From positions 682,001-746,000 of the forward strand of contig CP051239.1 of the NCBI GenBank assembly GCA_017794945.1: a stretch of DNA of 64,000 nt, read 5' to 3'. The stretch's first letter is position 1, and each line of letters opens with the position of its first letter. The position numbers and the translations under genes are program-made. This DNA is from Alcanivorax sp. GTDB taxonomy: Bacteria > Pseudomonadota > Gammaproteobacteria > Pseudomonadales > Alcanivoracaceae. The notes beneath the pieces are model-generated. The model was not told the origin of the DNA, did not search any database, and worked only from the letters and a program-made list of their open reading frames with translations. Positions 52,114-60,654 of this stretch are shown one piece after another.

Positions 52114-52168
52114 GAGAGTCGTCAACGAATTGATAGAGAGTCGTCAACGAATTAACGAGAGATCGTCA
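52114..52168 (+). repeat. Triple direct repeat in the promoter of the methyltransferase-like gene
   Basis: GAGAGTCGTCAACGAATT at 52114-52131 and 52136-52153, and a degenerate third copy (GAGAGATCGTCA) at 52157-52168 that runs into the ATG. Spacings are 22 and 21 bases, two helical turns. It may be an array of regulator sites or a recent local duplication. The rest of 51934-52113 shows no gene. Confidence 0.65.
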
Positions 52169-52629
52169 TGCCATTGGAACATCCCGAAGTCCGTATGCCG
52201 CCACCCCTCCTCCACCTGGGCGGCCTGCTGGTCGGCTACGGCCTGGATCAGGCGCTGAACTGGTCGCTGCCGGCATTTGCCGGCCGCCAGGGCATTGCCG
52301 CCACCCTGGCGCTGATCGCGATCGCGGTGTTGCTCACTGCCCTGCTGCAATTGGCGCGCGCCCGTACCACGGTGATGCCGCACCGCGCCGCCCGGACGCT
52401 GATCACCGGCGGTGTGTTCCGGCTCAGCCGCAACCCGATTTATCTGGCGTTCGCGCTGCTGCATCTGGCCTGCGCGCTGAGCCTGGGCAGCCCGGGCATG
52501 CTGCTGATGCTGGTGGCGGTGCTGTGGGTTATGCATAGCCACGTGATCGCCGCGGAAGAAGCTTTTCACGCGCAGCGGTTCGGGGCGCAGTGGCAAGCGT
52601 ATCGGCAACGGGTGCGGCGCTGGCTTTAG
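52168..52629 (+). CDS. Isoprenylcysteine carboxyl methyltransferase-family membrane protein
   Basis: A 153-residue protein with four hydrophobic helices. The C-terminal region is like ICMT/PEMT enzymes: LITGGVFRLSRNPIYLAF, then HVIAAEEAFHAQRFGAQWQAYRQRVRRWL. The bacterial substrates of these SAM-dependent enzymes are largely unknown. The last 100 bases overlap the convergent YiiX-like gene. Confidence 0.85.
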   Translation: MPLEHPEVRMPPPLLHLGGLLVGYGLDQALNWSLPAFAGRQGIAATLALIAIAVLLTALLQLARARTTVMPHRAARTLITGGVFRLSRNPIYLAFALLHLACALSLGSPGMLLMLVAVLWVMHSHVIAAEEAFHAQRFGAQWQAYRQRVRRWL

Positions 52630-53245
52630 GCGGCTCGGTGGCCGGCCCGCGCCGGCCCCGTTTAAGGAATTGCGGCGGCAGCAGGGTGCCGTCGAGCAGG
52701 GTCAGGCGGGTGGAGCCGAAGTGCCCGGGCACGAAACCGCTGACCCGCACATCCCGGGGCAGCCAGCCCAGCCGCCGGTAGAACTCGGCGACCAGCTCGG
52801 AACAGAACCAGCCGCGCCGGTCCGGCGGACGGGTGAAGCCGGTGAGCAGGTCCCGAACATTGCACCAGAGGTAGTTCTTATAGGGACGGTGCAGCAGGCG
52901 CGCCACCAGGCGCCGGGCGAGTCGCTGGCGGGCCTCGCTGAGCGGCGGGCCGAGGCGGCGGCGCACCGCCACGTCACCGGCGTAGTTGGCCAGCTTGCGC
53001 GCCAGGGGCACCAGGGTGACGCCCGCCACCGGCCGGCCCAGATGCAGGTCGGCGGAATCGCCGCCGCCGGCGGCTTCCAGCACCAGCGGCTCGGGGTAGC
53101 CGGGCAGCCGCACCACCAGACCGATGTGGCTCCAGGGGCTGCGGGTGAAAACACGAATCACCGAACTGGTCGGCCCCCGTCCGGAAAACAGCAACACATC
53201 GCCGGTTTCCAGGGATAACAGATTCAGGTCTTGGACATCGGTCAC
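52529..53245 (-). CDS. YiiX/YebB-like NlpC/P60 cysteine hydrolase
   Basis: A 238-residue papain-like hydrolase of the permuted NlpC/P60 group. His is in SPWSHIGLVVRLPG and the nucleophile in GWFCSELVAEFYRRLGWL, in the order His then Cys, with TGDVLLFSG at the N-terminus. The last 40 residues are basic and Pro/Ala-rich and are read from DNA that also codes the convergent gene. A Pho-box-like site lies 47 bases upstream. Amide or ester substrate unknown. Confidence 0.82.
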   Translation of the reverse strand: MTDVQDLNLLSLETGDVLLFSGRGPTSSVIRVFTRSPWSHIGLVVRLPGYPEPLVLEAAGGGDSADLHLGRPVAGVTLVPLARKLANYAGDVAVRRRLGPPLSEARQRLARRLVARLLHRPYKNYLWCNVRDLLTGFTRPPDRRGWFCSELVAEFYRRLGWLPRDVRVSGFVPGHFGSTRLTLLDGTLLPPQFLKRGRRGPATEPPKASAAPVADTLATAPRTAAREKLLPRRSRGYA

Positions 53246-53291
53246 GTCAGCGGTCCGCAGGCCAGGCTCGAGGCAAGCCTGACCGGCCCGG

Positions 53292-53309
53292 GTGACAGTG
53301 CGCTGACAG
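53292..53309 (-). promoter_or_regulatory. Pho-box-like site for the YiiX-like gene
   Basis: On the minus strand CTGTCAG-CGCA-CTGTCAC, two 7-base repeats spaced by 4, matching the PhoB box CTGTCAT-N4-CTGTCAC at all but one repeat position. It is 47 bases before the start codon. Confidence 0.5.
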
Positions 53310-53347
53310 TTTGATCACGCTTGCGTGACCTTCGCGCCGCCAGAGGA

Positions 53348-53365
53348 TTGTCATAAAACCGTGAC
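53348..53365 (+). promoter_or_regulatory. Pho-box-like site for the M14 peptidase gene
   Basis: TTGTCAT-AAAA-CCGTGAC: first repeat and AT spacer fit the PhoB box well, the second repeat less so. TTAGTCT ten bases beyond could be the -10. It lies 41 bases before the ATG. Confidence 0.45.
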
Positions 53366-53406
53366 AGTGCGCCGTTAGTCTGGACGTTCCGACACCGGCC
53401 GGACCT

Positions 53407-54456
53407 ATGGAACAACACCTCTACCAGCTACAACGCCACCTGCCCGAGCAACTGCATCTGGACAACCTGATACGCCTGGGGGAACGGCACCTGCGCGTGA
53501 CCGAGGTGCTGACGGTGCCGCAGGGCGACCTGCGCCTGCCGGTGCGGGTGATCGAGATGGGCAGCCAGGCCGCCGGGGCACCGGCGATCGGCTTCTTCGG
53601 CGGCGTGCACGGCGTGGAACGGATCGGCACCCAGGTGATTCTGTCCTGGCTGCACAGCCTGATTCACCGCCTGCAGTGGGACGACCAGCTGCACCGGCGC
53701 CTGGAGCATATCCGCCTGGTGTTCATGCCGATGGTCAACCCGGGCGGCGTCTGGCGGCGCACCCGCAGCAACCCCAACGGCGTCGACCTGATGCGCAACG
53801 CCCCGGTGGAGGCGGACGGCCGGGTGTCGTTCCTGGTCGGCGGTCAGCGCCTCAGCCGGCACCTGCCCTGGTTCCGGGGCCGCGCCGGCGACCCCATGGA
53901 AGCGGAAGCGCAGGCGCTGGTCCGGGTGGTGGAAGAAAAGCTGCTGCGCGCGCCGGTATCGCTGAGCCTGGACTGCCACAGCGGCTTCGGCCGGCGCGAC
54001 CGCATCTGGTGCAGCTACGCGCGCACCCACCAGCCGATCGCCCACCTGGCCGAGGTGTACCGGCTCAAGCAGGTGCTGGAGGCCACCTACCCGCACCACC
54101 ACCCCTATCTGATCGAGCCCCAGTCCCTGAACTACACGACCCACGGCGACCTCTGGGACTATCTCTACGACCGCGCCCGCGAACACCACCCGGAAAAGAT
54201 GTTCCTGCCGTTCACCCTGGAAATGGGCTCCTGGCTGTGGGTGCGCAAGAACCCCCGCCAGATGCTGGATTTCTTCGGCTTCTTCAATCCGGTGATCGGC
54301 CACCGCCATCACCGCGTGCTGCGCCAGCATCTGCCCCTGCTGGAATTTCTCACCGCGCTCACCGCCAACGCCGGCAACTGGCTGCCCACCGGCCCACGCC
54401 GCGACGCACTGACCCGCGAGGCGATCCGCCACTGGTTCGGCGGCGACCCGACCTAG
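53407..54456 (+). CDS. M14-family zinc carboxypeptidase-like protein
   Basis: A 349-residue cytoplasmic zinc peptidase-like protein. HxxE ligands are in GGVHGVERIG (His68, Glu71), the third ligand in SLDCHSGFG, and the catalytic Glu probably in TLEMGSWLW. FMPMVNPGGVWRRTRSNPNGVDLMRN is the substrate-binding block. Divergent from the YiiX-like gene with Pho-box-like sites between. It could trim peptidoglycan peptides or other amides; substrate unknown. Confidence 0.88.
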   Translation: MEQHLYQLQRHLPEQLHLDNLIRLGERHLRVTEVLTVPQGDLRLPVRVIEMGSQAAGAPAIGFFGGVHGVERIGTQVILSWLHSLIHRLQWDDQLHRRLEHIRLVFMPMVNPGGVWRRTRSNPNGVDLMRNAPVEADGRVSFLVGGQRLSRHLPWFRGRAGDPMEAEAQALVRVVEEKLLRAPVSLSLDCHSGFGRRDRIWCSYARTHQPIAHLAEVYRLKQVLEATYPHHHPYLIEPQSLNYTTHGDLWDYLYDRAREHHPEKMFLPFTLEMGSWLWVRKNPRQMLDFFGFFNPVIGHRHHRVLRQHLPLLEFLTALTANAGNWLPTGPRRDALTREAIRHWFGGDPT

Positions 54457-54519
54457 TCCTCTGGTGGTCCTATTCTTGCAGCCCTACACTGGCGATATTC
54501 ATTCAGAGGACCTTCGATT

Positions 54520-54993
54520 ATGAAAAAAACGCTGTTGCTCCTGCCCGCCCTGATGCTGGCGGGCTGCCAGATGCTCAACTACCAGGAACCCACCGGCGAG
54601 GACACCGCCGCCGTGGTGTTCACCGGCAACGAGGCCGCCCAGCCAGTGGTGTGCGTGCCCGGCCGCGGCTTCAAGGACACCAAGATATCCCTGGCGGTGA
54701 AGCCCTGGGACACCAACGCCTTCGATGAACTGTTCAGCGCCATGAAAAAAGCCGAGCAGGTGCCGGTGACGGTGGCCGCCGACGGCCAGGCCCGCATCGG
54801 CGTGGTCTACAACGAACGCGACACCGACATGCGCCGCAACCACTGCCGGGTGGCCGTGCAGTTCAACGCCCAAGCGGGGGCCCGCTACCTGGCCCACTTC
54901 ACCCGCAACGACGCCGGCCAGTGCGGCCTGGAAGTACGCGGCGAGGAAGGCGTGCAGGCCGACGCGGTGCCGGTGGACTGGGACTGCCCCTGA
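54520..54993 (+). CDS. Lipoprotein of unknown function
   Basis: A 157-residue protein with lipobox LMLAGCQML. The mature part has four cysteines and a beta-rich pattern (VVYNERDTDMRRNHCRVAVQF, RNDAGQCGLEVRGEEG). AGAGGA is the likely ribosome-binding site. It follows the M14 gene by 63 bases. A hairpin terminator lies about 95 bases downstream. Confidence 0.75.
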   Translation: MKKTLLLLPALMLAGCQMLNYQEPTGEDTAAVVFTGNEAAQPVVCVPGRGFKDTKISLAVKPWDTNAFDELFSAMKKAEQVPVTVAADGQARIGVVYNERDTDMRRNHCRVAVQFNAQAGARYLAHFTRNDAGQCGLEVRGEEGVQADAVPVDWDCP

Positions 54994-54998
54994 TAAAA

Positions 54999-55032
54999 GC
55001 GCCGTTTTGGTGCAAGGCACTAAAACAGCGCA
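54999..55032. promoter_or_regulatory. Two tandem NtrC-like sites
   Basis: GCGCCGTTTTGGTGCA (54999-55014) has both half-sites of the NtrC consensus with one core mismatch. GCACTAAAACAGCGCA (55017-55032) is a weaker second site 18 bases on. They lie about 90-120 bases upstream of a sigma54-type promoter, as in glnA-type enhancers. The same bases can also form a hairpin. Confidence 0.55.
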
Positions 55033-55088
55033 CAGCCGCCGGGCCCTTTACCGGCTTTACCCCGACCCTCTTTTCGCCTCTCCCCCTA

Positions 55089-55119
55089 AACCCCTGAAAA
55101 ATCAGGGGTTTTTATTTTT
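55089..55119 (+). terminator. Rho-independent terminator after the lipoprotein gene
   Basis: AACCCCTGA-AAAA-TCAGGGGTT followed by TTTATTTTT. Its T tract abuts the -24 box of the next promoter. Confidence 0.85.
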
Positions 55120-55134
55120 GGCACGCTCCCTGCT
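55119..55134 (+). promoter_or_regulatory. Sigma54 (-24/-12) promoter of the TorF porin gene
   Basis: TGGCACGCTCCCTGCT matches TGGCACGN4TTGCW at all defined positions but one, with GG and GC separated by 10 bases. Start near 55145 gives a leader of about 73 bases. Confidence 0.75.
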
Positions 55135-55217
55135 TTATACCGATACGAGCCTCCCAGGCCGGTGCGCCAGGAGCGCACAAACCACAGAACATTTGTTATT
55201 TGCAAAGAGGGTTGCAC

Positions 55218-55907
55218 ATGAAACACGTATCTGGGATCAAAAAGACCGTTCTGGCCGCCAGCGTGGCCGCCACCATGGCAGCAGGCCTGGCCGCTCCTTC
55301 CATCGCAGTGGCCGAAATCAGCGGCACCGCCGGTGTCTCCAACATGTACTTCTGGCGTGGTGTGGATCTGACCGAGGGTAACGCCCAGGTGTTCGGTAGC
55401 CTGGACTATGCTCACAGCACGGGGCTTTACGCCGGTGTCTGGGGCAGCTCTGAAATCGGCGGCAGCGAGTACGACCTGTACGCCGGCTACGCCGGTTCCC
55501 TGGGTGATTTCAGCTACGACATCGCCTACGTGGACTACAACTATCCGAACTCCAGCACCTACACCCAGGACGAATATCGCGATTTCCAGGAAGTGATCCT
55601 CAACCTGGGCTTCGCCGGCTTCAGCGCCGCGGGTTACTTCGGTGTGGGTGACTACGGCCGCGGCGACGATTCCGTGGACAACGAAGACAACTACTTCACC
55701 GTGGGCTACAGCTACGACAAGTACGGCATCACCGTGGGCACCTGGGACTTCGAAGCCGACGACGCCAATTACACCCACGTGGATCTCAGCTACGCGCTCA
55801 CCGACGAACTGGGCTTCACGGTTTCCAAGATCGTGGATTCCGAAGGCGGCAACATGGATGACACCGACGATGCACTGTTCGTCGTGACCTACGCCCTGTC
55901 GTTCTAA
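55218..55907 (+). CDS. TorF family putative porin
   Basis: A 229-residue outer-membrane protein with a signal peptide (cleaved near PSIAVAE). The mature part, rich in Gly, Tyr and Asp, forms antiparallel strands and begins ISGTAGVSNMYFWRGVDLT, as in the TorF family. The terminal Phe fits outer-membrane insertion. In related genomes TorF genes often neighbour glnK-amtB; here they do not, but the promoter carries nitrogen-control signals. The transported solute is unknown. Confidence 0.9.
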   Translation: MKHVSGIKKTVLAASVAATMAAGLAAPSIAVAEISGTAGVSNMYFWRGVDLTEGNAQVFGSLDYAHSTGLYAGVWGSSEIGGSEYDLYAGYAGSLGDFSYDIAYVDYNYPNSSTYTQDEYRDFQEVILNLGFAGFSAAGYFGVGDYGRGDDSVDNEDNYFTVGYSYDKYGITVGTWDFEADDANYTHVDLSYALTDELGFTVSKIVDSEGGNMDDTDDALFVVTYALSF

Positions 55908-55922
55908 GAGCGTCAAGAACAC

Positions 55923-55953
55923 GGGGCGGGATTCTCCCCCCGCCCCTTATTTT
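55923..55953 (+). terminator. Rho-independent terminator of the TorF gene
   Basis: GGGGCGGG-ATTCTCCC-CCCGCCCC followed by TTATTTT, 15 bases after the stop codon. Confidence 0.88.
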
Positions 55954-55954
55954 C

Positions 55955-56014
55955 ACACCGTGGGGCCCTCCCTGGTCCTCGCTGGAAACGCAAGCAGGCC
56001 CCACGGTGTTTTTT
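55955..56014. terminator. Long-loop inverted repeat, probable terminator
   Basis: ACACCGTGGGGCC (55955-55967) pairs perfectly with 55997-56009 around a 29-base loop, followed by TTTTTT. It lies just past the stop codon of the minus-strand gene. Confidence 0.6.
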
Positions 56015-56028
56015 ACGCGAGTCCCCGC

Positions 56029-56982
56029 CTACTCAAAGTACGTCACCAGACCATCATGGTCGGACACCACCTCGCTACCGTCACTGCCGTAAAGGCGATC
56101 GTAGCGCCCGGCATTGCCCCGGCTCACCGCCACACCCTGTAACTCCGCCTTGAGCGCCTCCGACAACCAGACGTAATCCAGCGTCTGCGGCCGGCAACGG
56201 TGGCGGTAACTGTAGCGCTCCGCGCTTTTCACACGGTCCCAGCTGTTATAGAGCCCGCTCGCCGCCATCACCGTCAGCGGCTCGCTGAAGGCGCCGCTGT
56301 CCGGCGCGCTGTTGAAGTCGCCGACCACCGCCAGGGCGGTGTCGCTTCGGGCCCGGGACCACTCGGCCAGCCGTGCCGCCTGGCGGCGCCGCTTCTCCGC
56401 CACCCAGGGTTTCTCGCCGAGGCCGTTGGCGCTGCGCAGATGCACGATCACCAGGGTCAGCTCGCGGGGCGCGGTCAGGGAGACCGCCAGCGGCGGGCGG
56501 CTGAACAGCGGCTGGCCCCGGAAGCGCTGGTCGGCGAACAGGGCGCGGACGCCGCCGACTTGCGCCGGGGCCCGGTGCAGCAGTGCCACATCCATGCCGG
56601 CCGGGTCGTGGCCTTCCAGCAGCCGCGCCCGGTAACGCGGCCCGCCTTGCGCGGTGACCCGCTCGGCGAGCTGTTCGAGGATGGCGAGGTTCTCCACCTC
56701 CTGCACCGCCAGCAGCACCGGCGCCTTGAGGGTGTCGACGATATAGCCGGCCAGGGCGTCCAGGCGCGCCTGATAGACGGCGTCGTCCAGGGGGCGGTCG
56801 ATGGGGCTGTTCTTTTCGGTGTCGCGCAGGCGCCAGAGGTTGAAGGTGGCCAGGCTCCATTGCCCGTCGGCGGCGGTGGGCACCGCCCGGGGCGCGGCCA
56901 GATCCCGGCAGTCGGCGCCCGCCGGCCCGGCGGCGAGAGCGCCGAGCAGCAGCCAGAGCGCGGCGCCGCGACCGGAGGTCAC
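56029..56982 (-). CDS. Exported endonuclease/exonuclease/phosphatase-fold protein
   Basis: About 317 residues with a signal peptide (RGAALWLLLGALAAGPAGA). The EEP fold shows LATFNLWRLRD, LAVQEVENLAIL (metal Glu), VHLRSANGLGEKPW, VVGDFNSAPDSGAF (Asp/Asn) and the terminal SDHDGLVTYF His. It resembles secreted nuclease-like proteins; the substrate could be nucleic acid or a phospho-ester. GTG 56982, just after the PCu(A)C stop, is preferred; ATG 57033 would overlap that gene. Confidence 0.85.
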   Translation of the reverse strand: MTSGRGAALWLLLGALAAGPAGADCRDLAAPRAVPTAADGQWSLATFNLWRLRDTEKNSPIDRPLDDAVYQARLDALAGYIVDTLKAPVLLAVQEVENLAILEQLAERVTAQGGPRYRARLLEGHDPAGMDVALLHRAPAQVGGVRALFADQRFRGQPLFSRPPLAVSLTAPRELTLVIVHLRSANGLGEKPWVAEKRRRQAARLAEWSRARSDTALAVVGDFNSAPDSGAFSEPLTVMAASGLYNSWDRVKSAERYSYRHRCRPQTLDYVWLSEALKAELQGVAVSRGNAGRYDRLYGSDGSEVVSDHDGLVTYFE

Positions 56983-56986
56983 CCGT

Positions 56987-57433
56987 TCAGGGGGCGTTAT
57001 GACGCACCGGGAAATCGGTGCAGAGGTCGTCATGGTTGGCGAAGGTGAGGCACACCTCCACGCTTTCGCCGGCCTCGGGCACCTGGCTCAGCTTCATCAG
57101 CATCAGATGCTTGCCGCCGGGGGCGAAGCGCACCCGGTCGCCGGGATCCAGGCGGACGCGGTCCAGGTGCACCATACGCCGCTGGCCGTCCTCGCCGGTG
57201 CGGCTGTCGTGCAGCATGGCGCCGCCGGCGAAGTCCACGTCCGCGCCTTCCAGCTTCACCACCCGGTCGCCGCGATTGCGGAGCTCGAAATAGCCGGCCA
57301 TGGTCGGCGACACCGGCGGCACCGCGCGCAACCAGGCGCCGCTGATTTCCAGATCGCCGGCGGCGGCCGGCGTCGCCGACAGCGCCAGCAGGGCCGCCAG
57401 GGCCACGGGCTTAAAGAAGGCTTTGAACATCAT
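56987..57433 (-). CDS. Copper chaperone PCu(A)C
   Basis: Periplasmic copper(I) carrier that helps load the CuA centre of cytochrome oxidase. The 148 residues have a signal peptide ending ATPAAAGD. The copper motif appears as MLHDSRTGEDGQRRM, later HL and GKHLMLM, the H/M-x10-M-x21-HxM pattern. ATG 57433 with GAGGTGG upstream overlaps the end of the SCO gene by 23 bases, so they act as a pair, away from the oxidase genes at 27.7-35.8 kb. Confidence 0.92.
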   Translation of the reverse strand: MMFKAFFKPVALAALLALSATPAAAGDLEISGAWLRAVPPVSPTMAGYFELRNRGDRVVKLEGADVDFAGGAMLHDSRTGEDGQRRMVHLDRVRLDPGDRVRFAPGGKHLMLMKLSQVPEAGESVEVCLTFANHDDLCTDFPVRHNAP

Positions 57434-57989
57434 TGACCACCTCGTCGATGTCGAAATCCGCCGGGTAGAGCTTGCGCACCCGGCCCTGCCGATCCAGCAG
57501 GTAAATATAATCACTGTGGGTGAAGTCGTAGGCCTCATCCTGGCCGTCCGTCTTCAGGAATACCACCCCGTACTGCTCCGCCACCGCCTCGATCTCGGCC
57601 ACGCTGCCGGTGAGGCCGATGATGTCGGCCTTGAACCAAGGCAGGTATTCGCGCAGATGGGCCGGGGTGTCCCGCTCCGGGTCGAAGGTGATGAACACCG
57701 GCTGCACCGGCCCGGCGTCGCCCTGCTCGTCCAGATTGCGGTAGGCCTGGGCCACCCGCGCCAGCACCGCCGGGCAGATGTCCGGGCAGTGGGTGTAGCC
57801 GAAGAACAGAATCACCACCCGGCCTTCCAGGGACGACAGCCGGAACGGCTCGCCATTGTGATCGGTGAGTGTGAAATCACCGCCAAGGCGGGTGTTCACC
57901 GGCAGATCGCTGCCCGGGTCGTCCCCGCAGCCGGCCAGGGTCAGGGCCGCCAGCAGCAGCGCCAGCCCGATTCGAATCCTCGTTTTCAT
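57411..57989 (-). CDS. SCO1/SenC copper-delivery lipoprotein
   Basis: Thioredoxin-fold protein that delivers copper to the oxidase CuA site. 192 residues; lipobox LTLAGCGDD, then RVVILFFGYTHCPDICPAVL with the CxxxC copper cysteines, FITFDPERDTP and the third ligand His in DFTHSDYIYLLD. ATG 57989 (GGGAGAGAGG upstream) gives the lipoprotein signal. Cotranscribed with the PCu(A)C gene. Confidence 0.93.
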   Translation of the reverse strand: MKTRIRIGLALLLAALTLAGCGDDPGSDLPVNTRLGGDFTLTDHNGEPFRLSSLEGRVVILFFGYTHCPDICPAVLARVAQAYRNLDEQGDAGPVQPVFITFDPERDTPAHLREYLPWFKADIIGLTGSVAEIEAVAEQYGVVFLKTDGQDEAYDFTHSDYIYLLDRQGRVRKLYPADFDIDEVVNDVQSLL

Positions 57990-58213
57990 CCTCTCTCCCG
58001 CGCGCCGCGCGCGCCTTGAAAACCGCGCCGGGGCGCGAACGGCGCCGATCATAGCGTTTCGGGGCCGCCGCTCCCAGCCCGCCGGGCGCGGCGATTCGCC
58101 GCGCCCGGCCGCGCCGGTGTCCAGGGGCGCTTTGCGGCGGTATAATTCGCGCCCGCCACATTTCCAACAGATAGGGCCGGCCGCGCGCGACGGCGCCCCA
58201 GAGGTCACGATCC

Positions 58214-59548
58214 ATGGCACGCAAGCTCTTTATCCAGACCCACGGCTGCCAGATGAACGAGTACGACTCCACCCGCATGGTCGATCTGCTGGAGTCCACC
58301 CACAATCTGGAACCCACGGACAATCCGGAAGACGCGGATGTGCTGCTGCTCAACACCTGCTCGATCCGCGAAAAAGCGCAGGAGAAGGTGTTCCACCAGC
58401 TGGGCCGCTGGAAGCGCCTCAAGGAGCGCAACCCGGAGCTGATCATCGGCGTCGGCGGCTGCGTGGCCAGCCAGGAAGGCGAGGCGATCCGCGAGCGCGC
58501 CCCCTATGTGGACGTGGTGTTCGGCCCCCAGACCCTGCACCGCCTGCCGGGCCTGATCACCCAGGCGGCCAGCACCCGCTCGCTGGCCATCGATGTGACC
58601 TTCCCGGAAATCGAAAAGTTCGACAACCTGCCCGAGCCCAGCGTGGACGGCCCCAGCGCCTTCGTGTCGATCATGGAAGGCTGCTCCAAGTACTGCACCT
58701 TCTGCGTGGTGCCCTACACCCGGGGCGAGGAAGTGAGCCGCCCGGTGCAGCCGGTGCTGGATGAGATCCGCCACCTGGCGGACATGGGCGTGCGCGAAAT
58801 CAACCTGCTGGGCCAGAACGTGAACGCCTACCGGGGCCAGGGCGCCGGCGGCGAGACGCTGGATCTGGCCGACCTGATTCTGCTGATCCGCGATATCGAC
58901 GGCATCGACCGCATCCGCTACACCACCAGCCACCCGGTGGAGTTCTCCGACGCCCTGATCCAGGTGTACGAGGAAGTGCCGGAGCTGGTCAGCCATCTGC
59001 ACCTGCCGGTGCAGTCCGGCTCCGACCGCATCCTGGCGATGATGAAGCGCAACCACACGGTGCTGGAGTACAAATCCAAGCTGCGCAAGTTACGCCGCAT
59101 CCGCCCGGATATTTCCTACAGCTCCGACTTTATCATCGGCTTCCCCGGCGAAACCGACGCCGACTTCGAGGCCACCATGAACCTGATCGGCGATATCGGC
59201 TTCGACACCTCGTTCAGCTTTATCTACAGCGCCCGCCCGGGCACCCCGGCGGCGGAGCTGCCCGACGACGTGCCGCTGGCGGTGAAGAAGGAGCGCCTGC
59301 GCATCCTGCAGCAGCGCCTCAGCCAGAACGCCCAGGACATCTCCCGCAAGATGGTGGGCAGCACCCAGCGCATCCTGGTGGACGGCTTCTCCAAGAAGGA
59401 TCCGGGCCAGCTCAAGGGCCGCACCGAGAACAACCGGGTGGTCAACTTCGCCTGCGACGACATCGACCTGATCGGTGATTTCGTCGACGTGGAGATCGTC
59501 GAGGCGCTGCCCAACTCCCTGCGCGGCGGCTTGCCCGTCACGGCCTGA
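58214..59548 (+). CDS. miaB: tRNA-2-methylthio-N6-isopentenyladenosine synthase MiaB
   Basis: Radical-SAM methylthiotransferase that adds the methylthio group to i6A37 in tRNA. 444 residues. The N-terminal cluster cysteines are Cys12 (THGCQMN), Cys49 (NTCSIRE) and Cys83 (GGCVAS); the radical-SAM triad is CSKYCTFC; a TRAM domain follows near 378-440 ([15 protein letters not shown]). Usually followed by ybeZ-ybeY; here a sulfate-binding protein gene follows. Confidence 0.97.
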   Translation: MARKLFIQTHGCQMNEYDSTRMVDLLESTHNLEPTDNPEDADVLLLNTCSIREKAQEKVFHQLGRWKRLKERNPELIIGVGGCVASQEGEAIRERAPYVDVVFGPQTLHRLPGLITQAASTRSLAIDVTFPEIEKFDNLPEPSVDGPSAFVSIMEGCSKYCTFCVVPYTRGEEVSRPVQPVLDEIRHLADMGVREINLLGQNVNAYRGQGAGGETLDLADLILLIRDIDGIDRIRYTTSHPVEFSDALIQVYEEVPELVSHLHLPVQSGSDRILAMMKRNHTVLEYKSKLRKLRRIRPDISYSSDFIIGFPGETDADFEATMNLIGDIGFDTSFSFIYSARPGTPAAELPDDVPLAVKKERLRILQQRLSQNAQDISRKMVGSTQRILVDGFSKKDPGQLKGRTENNRVVNFACDDIDLIGDFVDVEIVEALPNSLRGGLPVTA

Positions 59549-59654
59549 TATTCATATTGAAATTCAAAATCAGTCTAGGCGGCCTGTTTCATTAAACATT
59601 CGGTTATATAAACTAGGTCGCCTCATTGGCTTCGACGTTTAAGGAATAACGGAC

Positions 59655-60653
59655 ATGCGTGTTTGGCTCTCTCTGATTCTGCTGGCCGCCACTTCCGTGG
59701 CCGCAGCCCAGCAAACCATTCTGAACAGCTCCTACGACGTCGCCCGTGAGCTGTTTCAGACCTATAACCCGAAATTCCAGGCCTACTGGAAAGCGCAGAC
59801 CGGTAAGGACATTACCATTCAGCAGTCCCACTCCGGCTCGTCCAAGCAGGCCCGTGCCATCCTCCAGGGGTTGGAAGCGGACGTGGTGACGTTCAACCAG
59901 GTCACCGATGTCAACGTGCTGCACGAGAAGGGCAACCTGATTCCCGAGGACTGGAACCAGCGGCTGCCCAACAACGCCAGCCCGTACTACTCCACCACCG
60001 CCTTCCTGGTGCGCAAGGGCAACCCCAAGGACATCCAGGGCTGGGGCGATCTGGCCAAGGACGGGGTCGATGTGGTGTTCCCCAACCCCAAGACCTCCGG
60101 TAACGGCCGCTACACCTATCTGGCCGCCTGGATGGCCGCGGAAGAGCAGTTTGGCGGCGACGAGCAAAAAATCCGCGACTACATGACCCGTTTCCTGGGC
60201 AACGTGGCGGTGTTCGACTCCGGCGGCCGCAGCGCCACCGTCACCTTCGCCGAGCGCGAGATCGGCGACGTGCTGATCAGCTTCGAGTCGGAAGTGAACA
60301 ACATCCGCAAGGAGTACGGCACCGGCGACTACGAGGTGGTGGTGCCCAAGACCTCGGTACTGGCGGAATTCCCGGTCAGCGTGGTCGACGACGTGGTCGA
60401 CGAGCGCGGCACCCGCGAGGTGGCCACCGCCTACCTGGAACACCTCTACGACAAGGAGATCCAGGAGCTGCTGACCACCTTCAACTACCGTGTGCATCAC
60501 CCGGAAGTGGTGAAAGCCACCGAAGACCAGTTCCCGCCGGTGAAGCTGCTCAAGGTGGAGGACTACTTCGGCTCCTGGCAGAACGCCCAGGACACCCACT
60601 TCGCCTCCGGCGGCGTGCTCGACGAACTGCAGGCGCAGGCGCGGAGACGCTGA
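59655..60653 (+). CDS. Sulfate ABC transporter substrate-binding protein
   Basis: A 332-residue periplasmic binding protein of the Sbp/CysP type. It has a signal peptide ending SVAAAQ, TILNSSYDVARELFQTYNP, the ligand loop QSHSGSSKQARAILQG, FPNPKTSGNGRYTYLAAW and FDSGGRSATVTFAEREIGDV. It binds sulfate or thiosulfate for uptake. It overlaps no neighbour; cysT starts one base after its stop. The 106 bases upstream (59549-59654) are AT-rich and presumably hold the promoter. Confidence 0.93.
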   Translation: MRVWLSLILLAATSVAAAQQTILNSSYDVARELFQTYNPKFQAYWKAQTGKDITIQQSHSGSSKQARAILQGLEADVVTFNQVTDVNVLHEKGNLIPEDWNQRLPNNASPYYSTTAFLVRKGNPKDIQGWGDLAKDGVDVVFPNPKTSGNGRYTYLAAWMAAEEQFGGDEQKIRDYMTRFLGNVAVFDSGGRSATVTFAEREIGDVLISFESEVNNIRKEYGTGDYEVVVPKTSVLAEFPVSVVDDVVDERGTREVATAYLEHLYDKEIQELLTTFNYRVHHPEVVKATEDQFPPVKLLKVEDYFGSWQNAQDTHFASGGVLDELQAQARRR

Positions 60654-60654
60654 T

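Noticed and set aside
53315..53328. TCACGC-TT-GCGTGA palindrome as a regulator site
   Set aside because: It lies between the Pho-box-like sites but matches no consensus I can name, and such short palindromes are common by chance.
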